A stretch of 64,000 nucleotides of DNA from Curtobacterium sp. S6 (GTDB lineage Bacteria; Actinomycetota; Actinomycetes; Actinomycetales; Micrococcaceae): the NCBI RefSeq assembly GCF_000710345.2, contig NZ_JHEL01000015.1, positions 1,426,001 through 1,490,000 on the forward strand, read 5' to 3'. A model generated the notes under the pieces. It saw only the letters and a program-made list of their open reading frames with translations, did no database searches and was not told the origin of the DNA. The position numbers and the translations under genes are program-made. This document shows positions 17,558 to 25,957 of the stretch, piece after piece. Numbering within the stretch: position 1 is the first letter of the stretch; each line of letters begins with the position of its first letter.

Positions 17558-18517
17558 TTATCGATAATTCGTTCCGTAATAGGCCTCTTCCCACCGATCG
17601 GCCACAACCTGCAATCGCTGAGCGTGTTTTCTCGCCAAGGCCAAGAACCGACGAGTCGCCGGCGACAGGCTCCCCGCCTGAGAACTGACGAAGGCGTACC
17701 GTTCCTTGAACACTGGCTCCAGCGGCGCCCATTTAATCCGGTAGGACTGTTCGTGAAAACAGGTCACCAAGTAGGAGACGAGGGTGTCCCCCACCCCGTT
17801 GAGGGCCAACGCGAGGGCAGCATCTTGAAATTCAACCTCGACGAGTGGGGACAGAGATAAACCGGCTTCCGTGAAGAGACGGGTCACCTCTCGGCGAAGA
17901 GGATCCTCTTTCTCCCACCTGGATTCCGAAAGGATCAACCGCGTCTTCGCGAGGTCGTCAATGGTCACCGGCGTCCGGAGTTGGCTCACATCTGAGCTCA
18001 CACACACGACGGTGTCCGTTAACACCGTTTCGCTCAAATGCACCCCTCGGGTATCGACGGGCAATTGCACCAGCCCGGCTTCCAGTTCACCGGTTCGGAC
18101 GGCCTGAACCACCTCAGAAGAATTAAGGCCCACATTCCGAATTCGAACCTGCGGATAGAGGGTGTTGAACTCGGTAATGAGGTCGTTCAGCAAATATCGA
18201 TGCGCGCTGCTAAACGTTCCGAAGGAAACCCTGCCACCGGACAGCGTGGTCATCGCCGAGGCCGATTCGGCCACGGCATCTGTGGCCCGCACCGCCTCAC
18301 GAGCCATCGGGATCATCGCGCGGCCCAGATCCGTCAACCTGAGATCCCTGTTGGTGCGAATGAACAACGCGGACCCCAGCTCCCGCTCCAGGCGCCTGAC
18401 CTGCTCCGAAAGGCTCGGCTGCGCGACCCGTTCATAGTCAGCCGCCGCACTCAACGACCCGTGATCGACGGCGGAAAGAAAATACCTGAGTTGCCTGATC
18501 GTGGGCCCTTCACTCAC
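17558..18517 (-). CDS. LysR-family transcriptional regulator
   Basis: 319 aa. An N-terminal winged helix-turn-helix (IRQLRYFLSAVDHGSLSAAA through VAQPSLSEQVRRLERELG, about 7-49) precedes a LysR substrate-binding domain starting near GGRVSFGTFSSAHRYLL. GTG 18517 has GAGGGG seven bases upstream; an in-frame GTG at 18544 has none. It is divergent from the APC permease at 18674 with a 156-bp shared control region, so it very likely regulates the permease-FMO-HPS operon. The effector should be that operon's substrate. Confidence 0.9.
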   Translation of the reverse strand: MSEGPTIRQLRYFLSAVDHGSLSAAADYERVAQPSLSEQVRRLERELGSALFIRTNRDLRLTDLGRAMIPMAREAVRATDAVAESASAMTTLSGGRVSFGTFSSAHRYLLNDLITEFNTLYPQVRIRNVGLNSSEVVQAVRTGELEAGLVQLPVDTRGVHLSETVLTDTVVCVSSDVSQLRTPVTIDDLAKTRLILSESRWEKEDPLRREVTRLFTEAGLSLSPLVEVEFQDAALALALNGVGDTLVSYLVTCFHEQSYRIKWAPLEPVFKERYAFVSSQAGSLSPATRRFLALARKHAQRLQVVADRWEEAYYGTNYR

Positions 18518-18579
18518 GAACCCACCCCTCCTCCAATGTTGCACACCACGCCTTAGCTCAAGCCTTTTCCTTGATCAGA

Positions 18580-18592
18580 TGAAGCGTTTTCA
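18580..18592. promoter_or_regulatory. Possible LysR box (T-N11-A)
   Basis: TGAAGCGTTTTCA fits T-N11-A with TGAA/TTCA arms and lies between the divergent LysR and permease genes. The match is short, so this is only a candidate. Confidence 0.3.
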
Positions 18593-18673
18593 CTCTACAC
18601 AGTCTGGGTGATCCACAACATACTTTGGTGAACGGGGATTTCCCGGAAACGTCGGAACCATCGAAGGAGAATC

Positions 18674-20611
18674 ATGTCAGCGGAGGCTGAATCGGTCACC
18701 TACGCGACCGACATCCAATTCCAGCGAAAGATGACATTGCAGTCCGCAATGTTTATCGGCATCGGCGGGCAGATCGGTTCCGGCTGGCTCTTCGCGGTTC
18801 TGTCCGCGGCAGGAGTCGCCGGCCCCGCGGCAACCATGTCGTGGATCATCGGCGGTTTTCTTGTTCTCCTGATCGCGCTCTCCTGGATGGAGGTGGGTAG
18901 CGCCTTACCCTTTAGCGGGGCCATCGTCAGGTACCCCTACCTCTCCCACGGAGGAATGACAGGGTGGTTGATGGGGCTGTCTTATTGGCTGGCCAATATC
19001 GCCCTACCGCCCATCGAAGCGATCGCCGCCATCACCTACGTCGGCGGCGTGTTTCCCCAGTTGAATCTTCTGGAAACCAAGCAGGGTGTCTCGATGCTCT
19101 CCTGGCCCAACGGGATCCTCCTGGGGATTGCCCTCATGGTGTTCTTCCTGGCGGTCAACATCTTCGGCGTGAAGTTCCTCAGCGAGGCGAATCGCTGGAT
19201 CACCTGGTGGAAGATCATCGTCCCAGCCGCAACTTTCCTGTTGCTGTTCATCGTCTTCAAGGCGTCGAATTTCACGGATCACGGGTTTTTCGGCAACGGC
19301 AATGGAGGGCATCACGGCTCGGGGTCCATGCTCCAGGCCGTGGCGGTCTCCGGGATCGCGTTCGCATTGATGGGTTTCCGAGGAGTCATCGACTTCGCCG
19401 GCGAGGTCCGCAAGCCGCACCGGAATATCCCCTTGGGAACGCTCGGCTGCATCGTCCTCCCCCTGGCCATCTATGTTGGGCTTCAGATCGCGTTCATCGG
19501 CGCGATCGACTGGGCCGATGCCGGGGTCTCTCCAGGCGACTGGTCCGGGCTGATGTCCAGCTCCTGGGCCGACGGGCCGTTGGGTTCCGCCCTGCACGCG
19601 TCCGGGATCGCACTTCTGGGCGCCTTCGTCACCTTGCTGTTGCTCGGCGCCGTGATCTCCCCCGGAGCCGCCGGGTACCTGTATCTCGGCAGCGGTTCCC
19701 GCGTGGCGTACGGTTTGGCCGTCAATAAGTTCTTCCCCCAGGCCTTAACCCACATCAGTCGTTACGGCGTTCCCTCGATCGCAATCCTCGTCAATTTCGC
19801 GATCGGTCTGCTCTTCTTCCTTCCGGCACCCAGCTGGTATCGCCTCGTGGGATTCATCAGTTCCGCTCTCGTCCTGAGTACCATGGCGGCCCCCGCGGCG
19901 CTGATGGTCATGAGGAGAACGGCCCCGAACATGCATCGGCCCTTCCGGCTCCCGGCCGCCAAGATCTTCACGCCCATCGGTTTCGCGTCCGGGTCCCTCA
20001 TCGTTTTTTGGTGCGGTTTCGTGACCCTGGCGAACCTCATCACCATTCTTCTCGGCGCCATGGCCGTCTATGCGGTCTGTTTCTCGACCGCCAACGGGTG
20101 GACGCGCCGGGTACCGTCCGCGATCCTCGCGGCCCTGTTCCTCACCGCGTGGGTCGTCGTCGCCGCCCGAAGCCACTTCGTCTTAGCCCCCGACGGTTAT
20201 CGCGTCGAGAGCAACGGGCAGCTCGTCGAATATCTGGTGGGATCCGCGTTGCTCTGCTTCGTCTTCCTGGCGGTCATGCACCTGATCACCAGAGAGGAAG
20301 GGCGACCACACCTGCGGGGCGGTCACTGGGTGGTCTTCTTACTTCTCGGAGAACTCGCGGTTTCGTCCCTGAGCGAATACGGCCCGCTGCCCGAGCCGAT
20401 CCTCGGGTTCCCCTGGGACAGCGTCGCGGCCCTCCTCGTCGGGTTCATTGCGTATTTCTGGTCCCTGGTCACCGGGTTTGCGGTTCCCGAAATGCGCGAC
20501 CTCGAAGAAGACACAATCACCGGCGCGATCGTCCTCAACGACACCGAAGACAACTCGCCGACCACGGTCATCGAATCCCCCGTCACCGCCGAAAAGGAGC
20601 ACCAATCATGA
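18674..20611 (+). CDS. APC-superfamily amino acid/amine permease with extended C-terminus
   Basis: 645-aa membrane transporter. After a short cytoplasmic start comes the APC signature helix FIGIGGQIGSGWLFAVL (about 27-43), then further helices including GFRGVIDFAGEVRKPHRNIP (about 237-256), the conserved APC helix-6 to 8 region. Most APC permeases are 450-550 aa; this one has about three additional helices (about 505-615) and an acidic tail. AAGGAG lies five bases before ATG 18674. First gene of the operon and divergent from LysR. It should import the operon's substrate, probably an amino acid or amine; the actual substrate is not readable. Confidence 0.9.
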   Translation: MSAEAESVTYATDIQFQRKMTLQSAMFIGIGGQIGSGWLFAVLSAAGVAGPAATMSWIIGGFLVLLIALSWMEVGSALPFSGAIVRYPYLSHGGMTGWLMGLSYWLANIALPPIEAIAAITYVGGVFPQLNLLETKQGVSMLSWPNGILLGIALMVFFLAVNIFGVKFLSEANRWITWWKIIVPAATFLLLFIVFKASNFTDHGFFGNGNGGHHGSGSMLQAVAVSGIAFALMGFRGVIDFAGEVRKPHRNIPLGTLGCIVLPLAIYVGLQIAFIGAIDWADAGVSPGDWSGLMSSSWADGPLGSALHASGIALLGAFVTLLLLGAVISPGAAGYLYLGSGSRVAYGLAVNKFFPQALTHISRYGVPSIAILVNFAIGLLFFLPAPSWYRLVGFISSALVLSTMAAPAALMVMRRTAPNMHRPFRLPAAKIFTPIGFASGSLIVFWCGFVTLANLITILLGAMAVYAVCFSTANGWTRRVPSAILAALFLTAWVVVAARSHFVLAPDGYRVESNGQLVEYLVGSALLCFVFLAVMHLITREEGRPHLRGGHWVVFLLLGELAVSSLSEYGPLPEPILGFPWDSVAALLVGFIAYFWSLVTGFAVPEMRDLEEDTITGAIVLNDTEDNSPTTVIESPVTAEKEHQS

Positions 20612-21309
20612 GCATCGCCGTCGTCACCGGAGCCGCCAGCGGAATGGGCCTATCCGTCGCCGAGAACCTTCTCGCGGATGGGTGGGATGTGGTCGGCATC
20701 GACCGGGTGGAGGCAACCATCGAAAGCTCGGGACGCACCGTCACGACACGATGCGTCGATGTCACCGACAGGTCTGTCCTCCACGACGCGCTCGGCGAAG
20801 CCGCCGAGGAATTCGACTCAACCATCGGGCTGCTCGCCAACGTGGCCGGGATTTACCCGCCGACAACCCTGAGCACATTCACCGAGGACACCTACCGAAA
20901 AATTTTCGACGTCAACGTTTTGGGGATCCTCAACGTGGCCGCGGAGGCCGTGCCTCTCATGCATCGCGATTCGACCATCGTGAATTTCGCATCGGTGGAC
21001 GCCTTCACCGTCTCCCCCGGGCAGCTACTTTATGGAGCTTCCAAAGCCGCGGTCGTCATGCTCACCAAGTCCTTGGCCCTAGAACTGGCCGTCCGAGGAA
21101 TTCGCGTCAATGCGATTGCCCCGGGGTGGGTCAATACCCCCGGAAATAGGACCACCGGTCGTATGGAGGCCGCGGCCCACAGCATTCCCGTCGGGCGTGT
21201 GGCGGATCCAGCCGAAATCGCCCGATGGGTCAGCATCCTCGCTTCCCCTGAGGCGTCGTTCATGACCGGAGAGACCGTGGTTCTCTCCGGCGGCGACGTC
21301 CTGCGGTAG
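20608..21309 (+). CDS. Short-chain dehydrogenase/reductase (operon SDR 1)
   Basis: 233-aa NAD(P)-dependent SDR. Cofactor motif TGAASGMG (about 7-14), NVAG at about 80-83, catalytic Ser in NFASVDAF, Tyr and Lys in YGASK (YxxxK, about 145-149), and the C-terminal FMTGETVVLSGGD. ATG 20608 overlaps the permease stop by 4 bp (ATGA), giving a coupled pair. Likely oxidises a hydroxyl or reduces a carbonyl in the pathway of the imported substrate. Confidence 0.9.
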   Translation: MSIAVVTGAASGMGLSVAENLLADGWDVVGIDRVEATIESSGRTVTTRCVDVTDRSVLHDALGEAAEEFDSTIGLLANVAGIYPPTTLSTFTEDTYRKIFDVNVLGILNVAAEAVPLMHRDSTIVNFASVDAFTVSPGQLLYGASKAAVVMLTKSLALELAVRGIRVNAIAPGWVNTPGNRTTGRMEAAAHSIPVGRVADPAEIARWVSILASPEASFMTGETVVLSGGDVLR

Positions 21310-21354
21310 CTCCCTCTCCTTCATTCCATTTCCGTCACCTTCAGGAGGTTCATC

Positions 21355-22659
21355 ATGTCTCGTTACTGCGTCATCGGAGCCGGAGCCGCCGGTCTCTCCG
21401 CGATCTATCAGCTGCGATCCGCCGGCCACGAGGTCGACTGTTTCGAAAAGACCGACCGCGCCGGAGGCCACTGGCACACCGATTACGAAGCCCTCCACCT
21501 CATCACGTCCCGGGATATGACCCATTTTGAGGATTTCCCGATGCCGAAGGACTATCCACATTTCCCCCGCCGTGATCAGGTCCGCGAATACATCGAGTCT
21601 TACGCCCGGGAATTCGACCTCTACCGAAATATCCGATTCAACACATCGGTTCAGTCGGTCTCCCCGGTCGAATGCGACGGCGATGCCGGCTCGGCCGGGT
21701 GGACCGTCACCACGGAAGCGGGATCCGGAACTTACGACGGCGTGCTCGTGGCCAACGGACACCTTCACGACCCCAAGGTGCCTCACGTCCCCGGAGAATT
21801 CACCGGAAAGCAGCTGCATTCGAGCGAGTACAACAACCCGTCGGATATCGAAGGTACACGGGTGCTCGTGGTAGGCGCCGGAAATTCGGGCTGCGATCTC
21901 GCCGTCGACGCCGCCCAGCACCGTTTCGACACCGATGTGGTGATTCGCGAGGGGGTGTATTTCCAGCCCAAGACGTATTTCGGGGTGCCCCGGCAAGAAG
22001 TCGGATTCCTCAAGGAATTCAGCCCCGAGGAACAGGACTTCGTCTCTCGGCTCCTCTCGCGAGTGTCCCTCGGATCCAACGAGAAGTATCCCGGTTTGCC
22101 GGTTCCGCAGCACCGGACCCTGGCCGAGGGACGCACCGTGGTCAACGATCTGCTGCTGTATTGGGTCCACCACGGCCGCATCGCGCTTGTCCCAGGAATC
22201 ACCGGTTTCGAGGGCAAAACCGTGTCCTTCACGGACGGAACCTCCAAGGAGTACGACACCCTCCTGTGGGCCACGGGTTTTCATGCCAGCGTGTCGTTCT
22301 TGGACGAATCCCTGCTGCGTCGTAGCTCCGGGGCACCGATCCGGTATGCGGGAGGGATCATCCCCGAGGGGTTGGAAAAGCTCTACTTCATCGGGTTGAT
22401 CGCCCCGCGGGGCCCGCAGATTCCGATCTACGGCGTCCAGGCGAAGGTTGCGGCGCGAATGATTCGGATCCACGAGTCACAGCCCAACGCGTCAGCATCG
22501 CTGGCTCGGTATTTCCAAGGGCTCCAGGATCCGGAAGACCGCATCGACATTGTCCGGGACATCTGGCTCGACCAGATGAACGATACCGAGCGCTTGCTCG
22601 ATGCTTTCGAGCAGAACAACCTGCCACGACGCGACGACGCCGAATCCGCGGTCCTTTGA
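21355..22659 (+). CDS. Flavin-containing monooxygenase (FMO class)
   Basis: 434-aa FAD/NADPH monooxygenase. Visible: FAD motif GAGAAG (8-13), the FMO fingerprint FTGKQLHSSEY (FxGxxxHxxxY, about 145-155), NADPH motif GAGNSG (about 170-175) and WATGF late in the protein. These place it with class B FMOs that oxygenate amine or sulfur centres, or do Baeyer-Villiger reactions. AGGAGG lies six bases before ATG 21355. Its position between permease/SDR and formaldehyde-fixing genes suggests it oxygenates a methylated substrate so that a later step releases formaldehyde (inference). Confidence 0.9.
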   Translation: MSRYCVIGAGAAGLSAIYQLRSAGHEVDCFEKTDRAGGHWHTDYEALHLITSRDMTHFEDFPMPKDYPHFPRRDQVREYIESYAREFDLYRNIRFNTSVQSVSPVECDGDAGSAGWTVTTEAGSGTYDGVLVANGHLHDPKVPHVPGEFTGKQLHSSEYNNPSDIEGTRVLVVGAGNSGCDLAVDAAQHRFDTDVVIREGVYFQPKTYFGVPRQEVGFLKEFSPEEQDFVSRLLSRVSLGSNEKYPGLPVPQHRTLAEGRTVVNDLLLYWVHHGRIALVPGITGFEGKTVSFTDGTSKEYDTLLWATGFHASVSFLDESLLRRSSGAPIRYAGGIIPEGLEKLYFIGLIAPRGPQIPIYGVQAKVAARMIRIHESQPNASASLARYFQGLQDPEDRIDIVRDIWLDQMNDTERLLDAFEQNNLPRRDDAESAVL

Positions 22660-22707
22660 TCGCGCATCCTCTCACGCCCGCAGCCTAACGACTCAGGAGA
22701 ATCTTTC

Positions 22708-23460
22708 ATGCCTCCGCATCAAGAAAACCGCAGCTATCCGCCCGTCGCTCTTGTCACCGGCGGCGCCCGCGGCCAAGGCGCCGCGCACGTTAGAACGCTC
22801 GCCGAAAGCGGCTACTCCGTATATGCGTGTGACGTCTTGGACTCCGCCGGCCGCGACTGCGTGCGTGGCATGCAGTCCGAAGGGCTCGACGTCGCCTACC
22901 AACACCTCGACGTCACGTCCGAGGAGGACTGGGGCCAGTGCATGGAGCTGATCAACCAGGCCCACGGTTGCCTCAGCACGCTCATCAATAATGCAGGCGT
23001 CATGCACGTGACGCCCGTCCACGAGGAGTCGTTGGACGCGTGGAATCAACTAATATCCATCAACCTGACCGGAGCCATGTTGGGCGCCCGGGCGGCGATA
23101 CCTCTGTTGGAGGCCTCGAGCCGGGGATCGATCATCAATATTTCCTCGATCTTCGGCGCCGGTGGGGCTCTGGGGTATTCGGCGTACGCGGCCAGCAAGG
23201 CCGGTCTGCTCGGCTTCACCAAGTGCGTCGCCCTGGAGCTTGCGCCCCGGGGAATACGCGTCAATGCGGTGTGTCCGGGCGGGGTGAGTTCGCCGATGAA
23301 TGCCCTCGAACCTTCCGGTGGCGTCGTCTCGGAGACGCCGTTGGGACGGCGGGCCGAACCCACCGAGATCTCCCACGTCATTGAGTTCCTGGCCAGCGCC
23401 AAGGCCTCGTTCATGACGGGAACCGAAGTCTTCGTCGATGGGGGGTATATGGCGCATTAG
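22708..23460 (+). CDS. Short-chain dehydrogenase/reductase (operon SDR 2)
   Basis: 250-aa SDR, a different branch from SDR 1. Cofactor motif TGGARGQG (about 17-24), NNAGV (about 92-96), catalytic Ser in NISSIFG, YAASK (YxxxK, about 157-161), and the C-terminal FMTGTEVFVDGGYMAH. AGGAG lies eight bases before ATG 22708. Fourth gene of the operon; acts after or before the FMO on the same substrate, but which carbon it handles cannot be read. Confidence 0.9.
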   Translation: MPPHQENRSYPPVALVTGGARGQGAAHVRTLAESGYSVYACDVLDSAGRDCVRGMQSEGLDVAYQHLDVTSEEDWGQCMELINQAHGCLSTLINNAGVMHVTPVHEESLDAWNQLISINLTGAMLGARAAIPLLEASSRGSIINISSIFGAGGALGYSAYAASKAGLLGFTKCVALELAPRGIRVNAVCPGGVSSPMNALEPSGGVVSETPLGRRAEPTEISHVIEFLASAKASFMTGTEVFVDGGYMAH

Positions 23461-23505
23461 ACCTTCCTGTCCCCCATGACCTTCTCAGTACAAAAGGAGT
23501 CACCT

Positions 23506-24084
23506 GTGCAACCAGCATCCACCGTGGTCGAAAGCTCCATGGCGCTGATCAAAAATGACACCGCGAATTTGCTCAACGACCTGATTCAACGCCAAACGGG
23601 CGTGATTTCTGAGGCCGCGGAGGTTCTCGCGAGGTCCCGGAGAATCTTCTTCTTTGGCGCGGGTCGTTCGGGCTTGGCCCTGAAAATGACCGCCATGCGT
23701 TTGATGCACCTGGGGCACGAATGCCACGTGGTCGGTTCGCCGACGACGCCGGCGATTCTCCCCGGCGACGTCCTGGTGGTGGCCAGCGGTTCCGGGACGA
23801 CGGGAAGCGTCGTCCGGTCCGCAGAGGGCGCACGAGGCGCCGGGGCTTCGGTCATCTCGCTGACCACGAATGGCAAATCCCCGCTTGCCGAGCTGTCCGA
23901 CATTTCCATTCCGATACCGGCCGCCACCAAACAAGAACGGCCCAACGGATACGAGCGTCAATACGCCGGAAGTCTTTTCGAGCAGTCCATTCAGCTGGTC
24001 GGGGACGCCATTTTCCACACCCTCTGGCAACAGAGCGGGAAGACCGCCGACGAGATCTGGCCGCGGCACGCCAATCTCGAATAA
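23506..24084 (+). CDS. hxlB: 6-phospho-3-hexuloisomerase
   Basis: 192-aa SIS-domain isomerase converting D-arabino-3-hexulose 6-phosphate to fructose 6-phosphate, the second step of formaldehyde fixation. Visible: FFGAGRSGLALKMTAMRLMH, the phosphosugar loop ASGSGTTGSV, RQYAGSLFEQ and the C-terminal EIWPRHANLE, which closely recalls mycobacterial RmpB. GTG 23506 has AAAGGAG six bases upstream; an in-frame ATG at 23476 has none. HPS follows 53 bp downstream. Confidence 0.9.
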   Translation: MQPASTVVESSMALIKNDTANLLNDLIQRQTGVISEAAEVLARSRRIFFFGAGRSGLALKMTAMRLMHLGHECHVVGSPTTPAILPGDVLVVASGSGTTGSVVRSAEGARGAGASVISLTTNGKSPLAELSDISIPIPAATKQERPNGYERQYAGSLFEQSIQLVGDAIFHTLWQQSGKTADEIWPRHANLE

Positions 24085-24137
24085 ACCACACTCACCGTAA
24101 ACAGCGAAAAATACTCAGATACCGAAGGGAATCAATA

Positions 24138-24761
24138 ATGCAGCTTCAATTCGCGATGGATACCTTGACCACCGAGGATGCCCTGCGCCTGTCGCAGGCG
24201 ACCGCCTCGCACGTCGACATTCTCGAACTCGGGACGCCCCTCATTAAGAGCGAAGGCTTTTCGGCCATTCGCGCCATCAAGGACGCCCACCCCGACAAGA
24301 TCGTCTTCGCCGATCTGAAAACCATGGACGCCGGGGAGCTCGAGGCCGACGAGGCGTTCAAAGCCGGAGCCGATCTGGTGACGGTTCTCGGGGTCGCCGG
24401 AAACAGCACTATCGCGGGGGCCGTGCAGGCCGCCCGGCGCCACAACAAGGGCGTGGTTGTGGATCTGATTGGCAGCGAGGACAAGCCGGCTCGGGCACGG
24501 GAAGTCACCGACCTCGGCGCCAGTTTTGTCGAGATGCACGCGGGTCTGGACGAGCAGGCAGAGGAAGGATACGACTTCCGCACATTGCTCGACGCAGGCC
24601 GGCGATCCGGGGTGAGCTTCTCGGTGGCGGGCGGCATCAACGCCGAGTCGGTGCAGGACGTCGAGGCTTCGGGCGCGAGCGTCGCCGTAGCAGGTAGCGC
24701 TATCTACGGGGCCGAAGACCCGGGCGAAGCGGCACGGCAGATCAGGGCTCGGTTCGCCTGA
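24138..24761 (+). CDS. hxlA: 3-hexulose-6-phosphate synthase
   Basis: 207-aa aldolase of the orotidine-decarboxylase suprafamily that condenses formaldehyde with ribulose 5-phosphate. Visible: the D-x-K-x-x-D active site (FADLKTMDAGELEAD), ILELGTPLIKSEG, DLVTVLGVAG, EMHAGLDEQA and SVAGGINAESV. The pattern matches mycobacterial RmpA and not the related 3-keto-gulonate-6-phosphate decarboxylases. GAAGGGA precedes ATG 24138. Last gene of the six-gene operon; a stem-loop follows at 24785-24815. Confidence 0.92.
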   Translation: MQLQFAMDTLTTEDALRLSQATASHVDILELGTPLIKSEGFSAIRAIKDAHPDKIVFADLKTMDAGELEADEAFKAGADLVTVLGVAGNSTIAGAVQAARRHNKGVVVDLIGSEDKPARAREVTDLGASFVEMHAGLDEQAEEGYDFRTLLDAGRRSGVSFSVAGGINAESVQDVEASGASVAVAGSAIYGAEDPGEAARQIRARFA

Positions 24762-24784
24762 TTTCCTCCACTACCTTAACCGCG

Positions 24785-24815
24785 GGCCGTCGGGTTCGTA
24801 TCTCCCCCGACGGCC
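24785..24815 (+). terminator. Terminator of the permease-FMO-HPS operon
   Basis: GGCCGTCGGG (24785-24794) and CCCGACGGCC (24806-24815) form a perfect 10-bp stem with an 11-nt loop, 23 bp after the HPS stop. No T-run follows. Confidence 0.6.
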
Positions 24816-24832
24816 TGCGGTAGCATCGCGAC

Positions 24833-25456
24833 ATGGCCATAGAGCATGATTCTTTCACCGTCTACGTCTTGCTATTCGAGGAATTCGAGCTCTTGGATGT
24901 CTTTGGCCCGGTAGAGCTTCTGAGCAAATCCTCGCGAATAGATATCTCATACTTCTCGGACCAGCCAGGCCTCGTCGCCAGCTCCCAAGGAATCAGGGTT
25001 GAATCCACTCTCCGATACGAGGAAGTGGATGATCCTGACGTACTCCTCGTCCCGGGAGGTAGCGGCACGCGTTCCCTGGTGAATGACCATCAATTTCTGG
25101 AACGCCTCGCCCGCATCGGAGCGAAGAGTCGGATCGTCACGTCAGTGTGCACGGGCTCGGCCCTGTTGGCAGCATCCGGATTGCTCGAAGGGTACCGAGC
25201 AACCAGCAATAAAGCCGCCTTTTCTTGGGCCAGAACCCATGGCGATAAAGTCACTTGGGCCCCAAGGGCACGTTGGGTACATGACCGCAATCGTTGGACT
25301 TCTTCAGGAATCGCCGCCGGCATAGACATGACGTGTGCACTGATGCGCGAGCTTCTCGGTGATGAACCTGCGGAAGCGGCCGCGCGTTTGGTGGAATACG
25401 AACCTCATCGAGACAGCACTTGGGACCCCTTCGCGGAGCCATACGGCCTACCGTAA
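24833..25456 (+). CDS. DJ-1/PfpI (GATase1-like) family protein
   Basis: 207 aa, single domain of the DJ-1/PfpI superfamily. Visible: LLFEEFELLDVFGPVELL at the N-terminus, VLLVPGGSGTRSL (about 66-78), and the nucleophile elbow VTSVCTGSALLAASGLLEG with the catalytic cysteine near residue 106. The layout is that of the isonitrile-hydratase/AraC-N-terminal branch, without an HTH domain. No ribosome site precedes ATG 24833; TAGCAT at 24821-24826 could be a -10 giving a nearly leaderless mRNA. Substrate unknown; its link to the preceding operon is unclear because a stem-loop separates them. Confidence 0.82.
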   Translation: MAIEHDSFTVYVLLFEEFELLDVFGPVELLSKSSRIDISYFSDQPGLVASSQGIRVESTLRYEEVDDPDVLLVPGGSGTRSLVNDHQFLERLARIGAKSRIVTSVCTGSALLAASGLLEGYRATSNKAAFSWARTHGDKVTWAPRARWVHDRNRWTSSGIAAGIDMTCALMRELLGDEPAEAAARLVEYEPHRDSTWDPFAEPYGLP

Positions 25457-25500
25457 CCCTCGGAGACAACGAAGCTGGCGAAGGTAGTGGTACCTGTACC

Positions 25501-25947
25501 TCACGAACCGACGGACCCCAGATATACCGGCGACCACAAGAATTCTCACAGCGGAGCATCGGCATGAAGGATCTCGAAGCACTCCGATCCATCCACCAGC
25601 CAGTATTCTCCGCGCGAATTGCGACGCAGGTATCCGTGATCGACCAGCTCCCGTCGCAAATACGCGAAGTCATCCCATACGTTCCGGAAGATCTCATTAA
25701 CCTCTCGCTCGCGGTAAACCGCCCGCGAGTTCAACAGACCTACGAGGTGAAGCAGTTCGTGATAGCGGTGCAACTTCTTGGATGGGTACATCACCAAGCG
25801 ACCCTCCATTATGAACCGTGAGTGCAAGCACTTGTGCGAACGACGCACGCACTCTACCGCTACTGCGTCGGCCCGCATACCTCCCTCGGTGCGCACGGAC
25901 TCAATTTCCTCTGCCGACAGCTTCCCTGGAGCAGGGTCATATAGTGC
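25501..25947 (-). pseudogene. Broken DUF2087-family gene (second copy at 28297-28821)
   Basis: The frame reads LSAEEIESVRTEGG through a DUF2087 domain with WDDFAYLRRELVDHGYLRR and EYWLVDGSECFEILHADAPL, then TGA at 25546-25548. At that place the other copy has TGG (W), and homology resumes after the stop (EFLWSPVYLG against EHLWLPAYLN), so the stop looks like a nonsense mutation. At the 5' end an in-frame TGA at 25948-25950 cuts the frame without a good start codon; GTG 25896 is the only usual start and falls inside the homology. Both ends therefore look damaged. It lies downstream of the AT-rich MFS gene. Confidence 0.6.
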
Positions 25948-25957
25948 TCAGGGCCTT

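Noticed and set aside
17248-17607. 119-codon minus-strand frame
   Set aside because: No ribosome site, overlaps the LysR C-terminus, no recognisable fold.
24138-24761. HPS gene as 3-keto-L-gulonate-6-phosphate decarboxylase
   Set aside because: Adjacent PHI and the close match to mycobacterial RmpA/RmpB blocks favour 3-hexulose-6-phosphate synthase.
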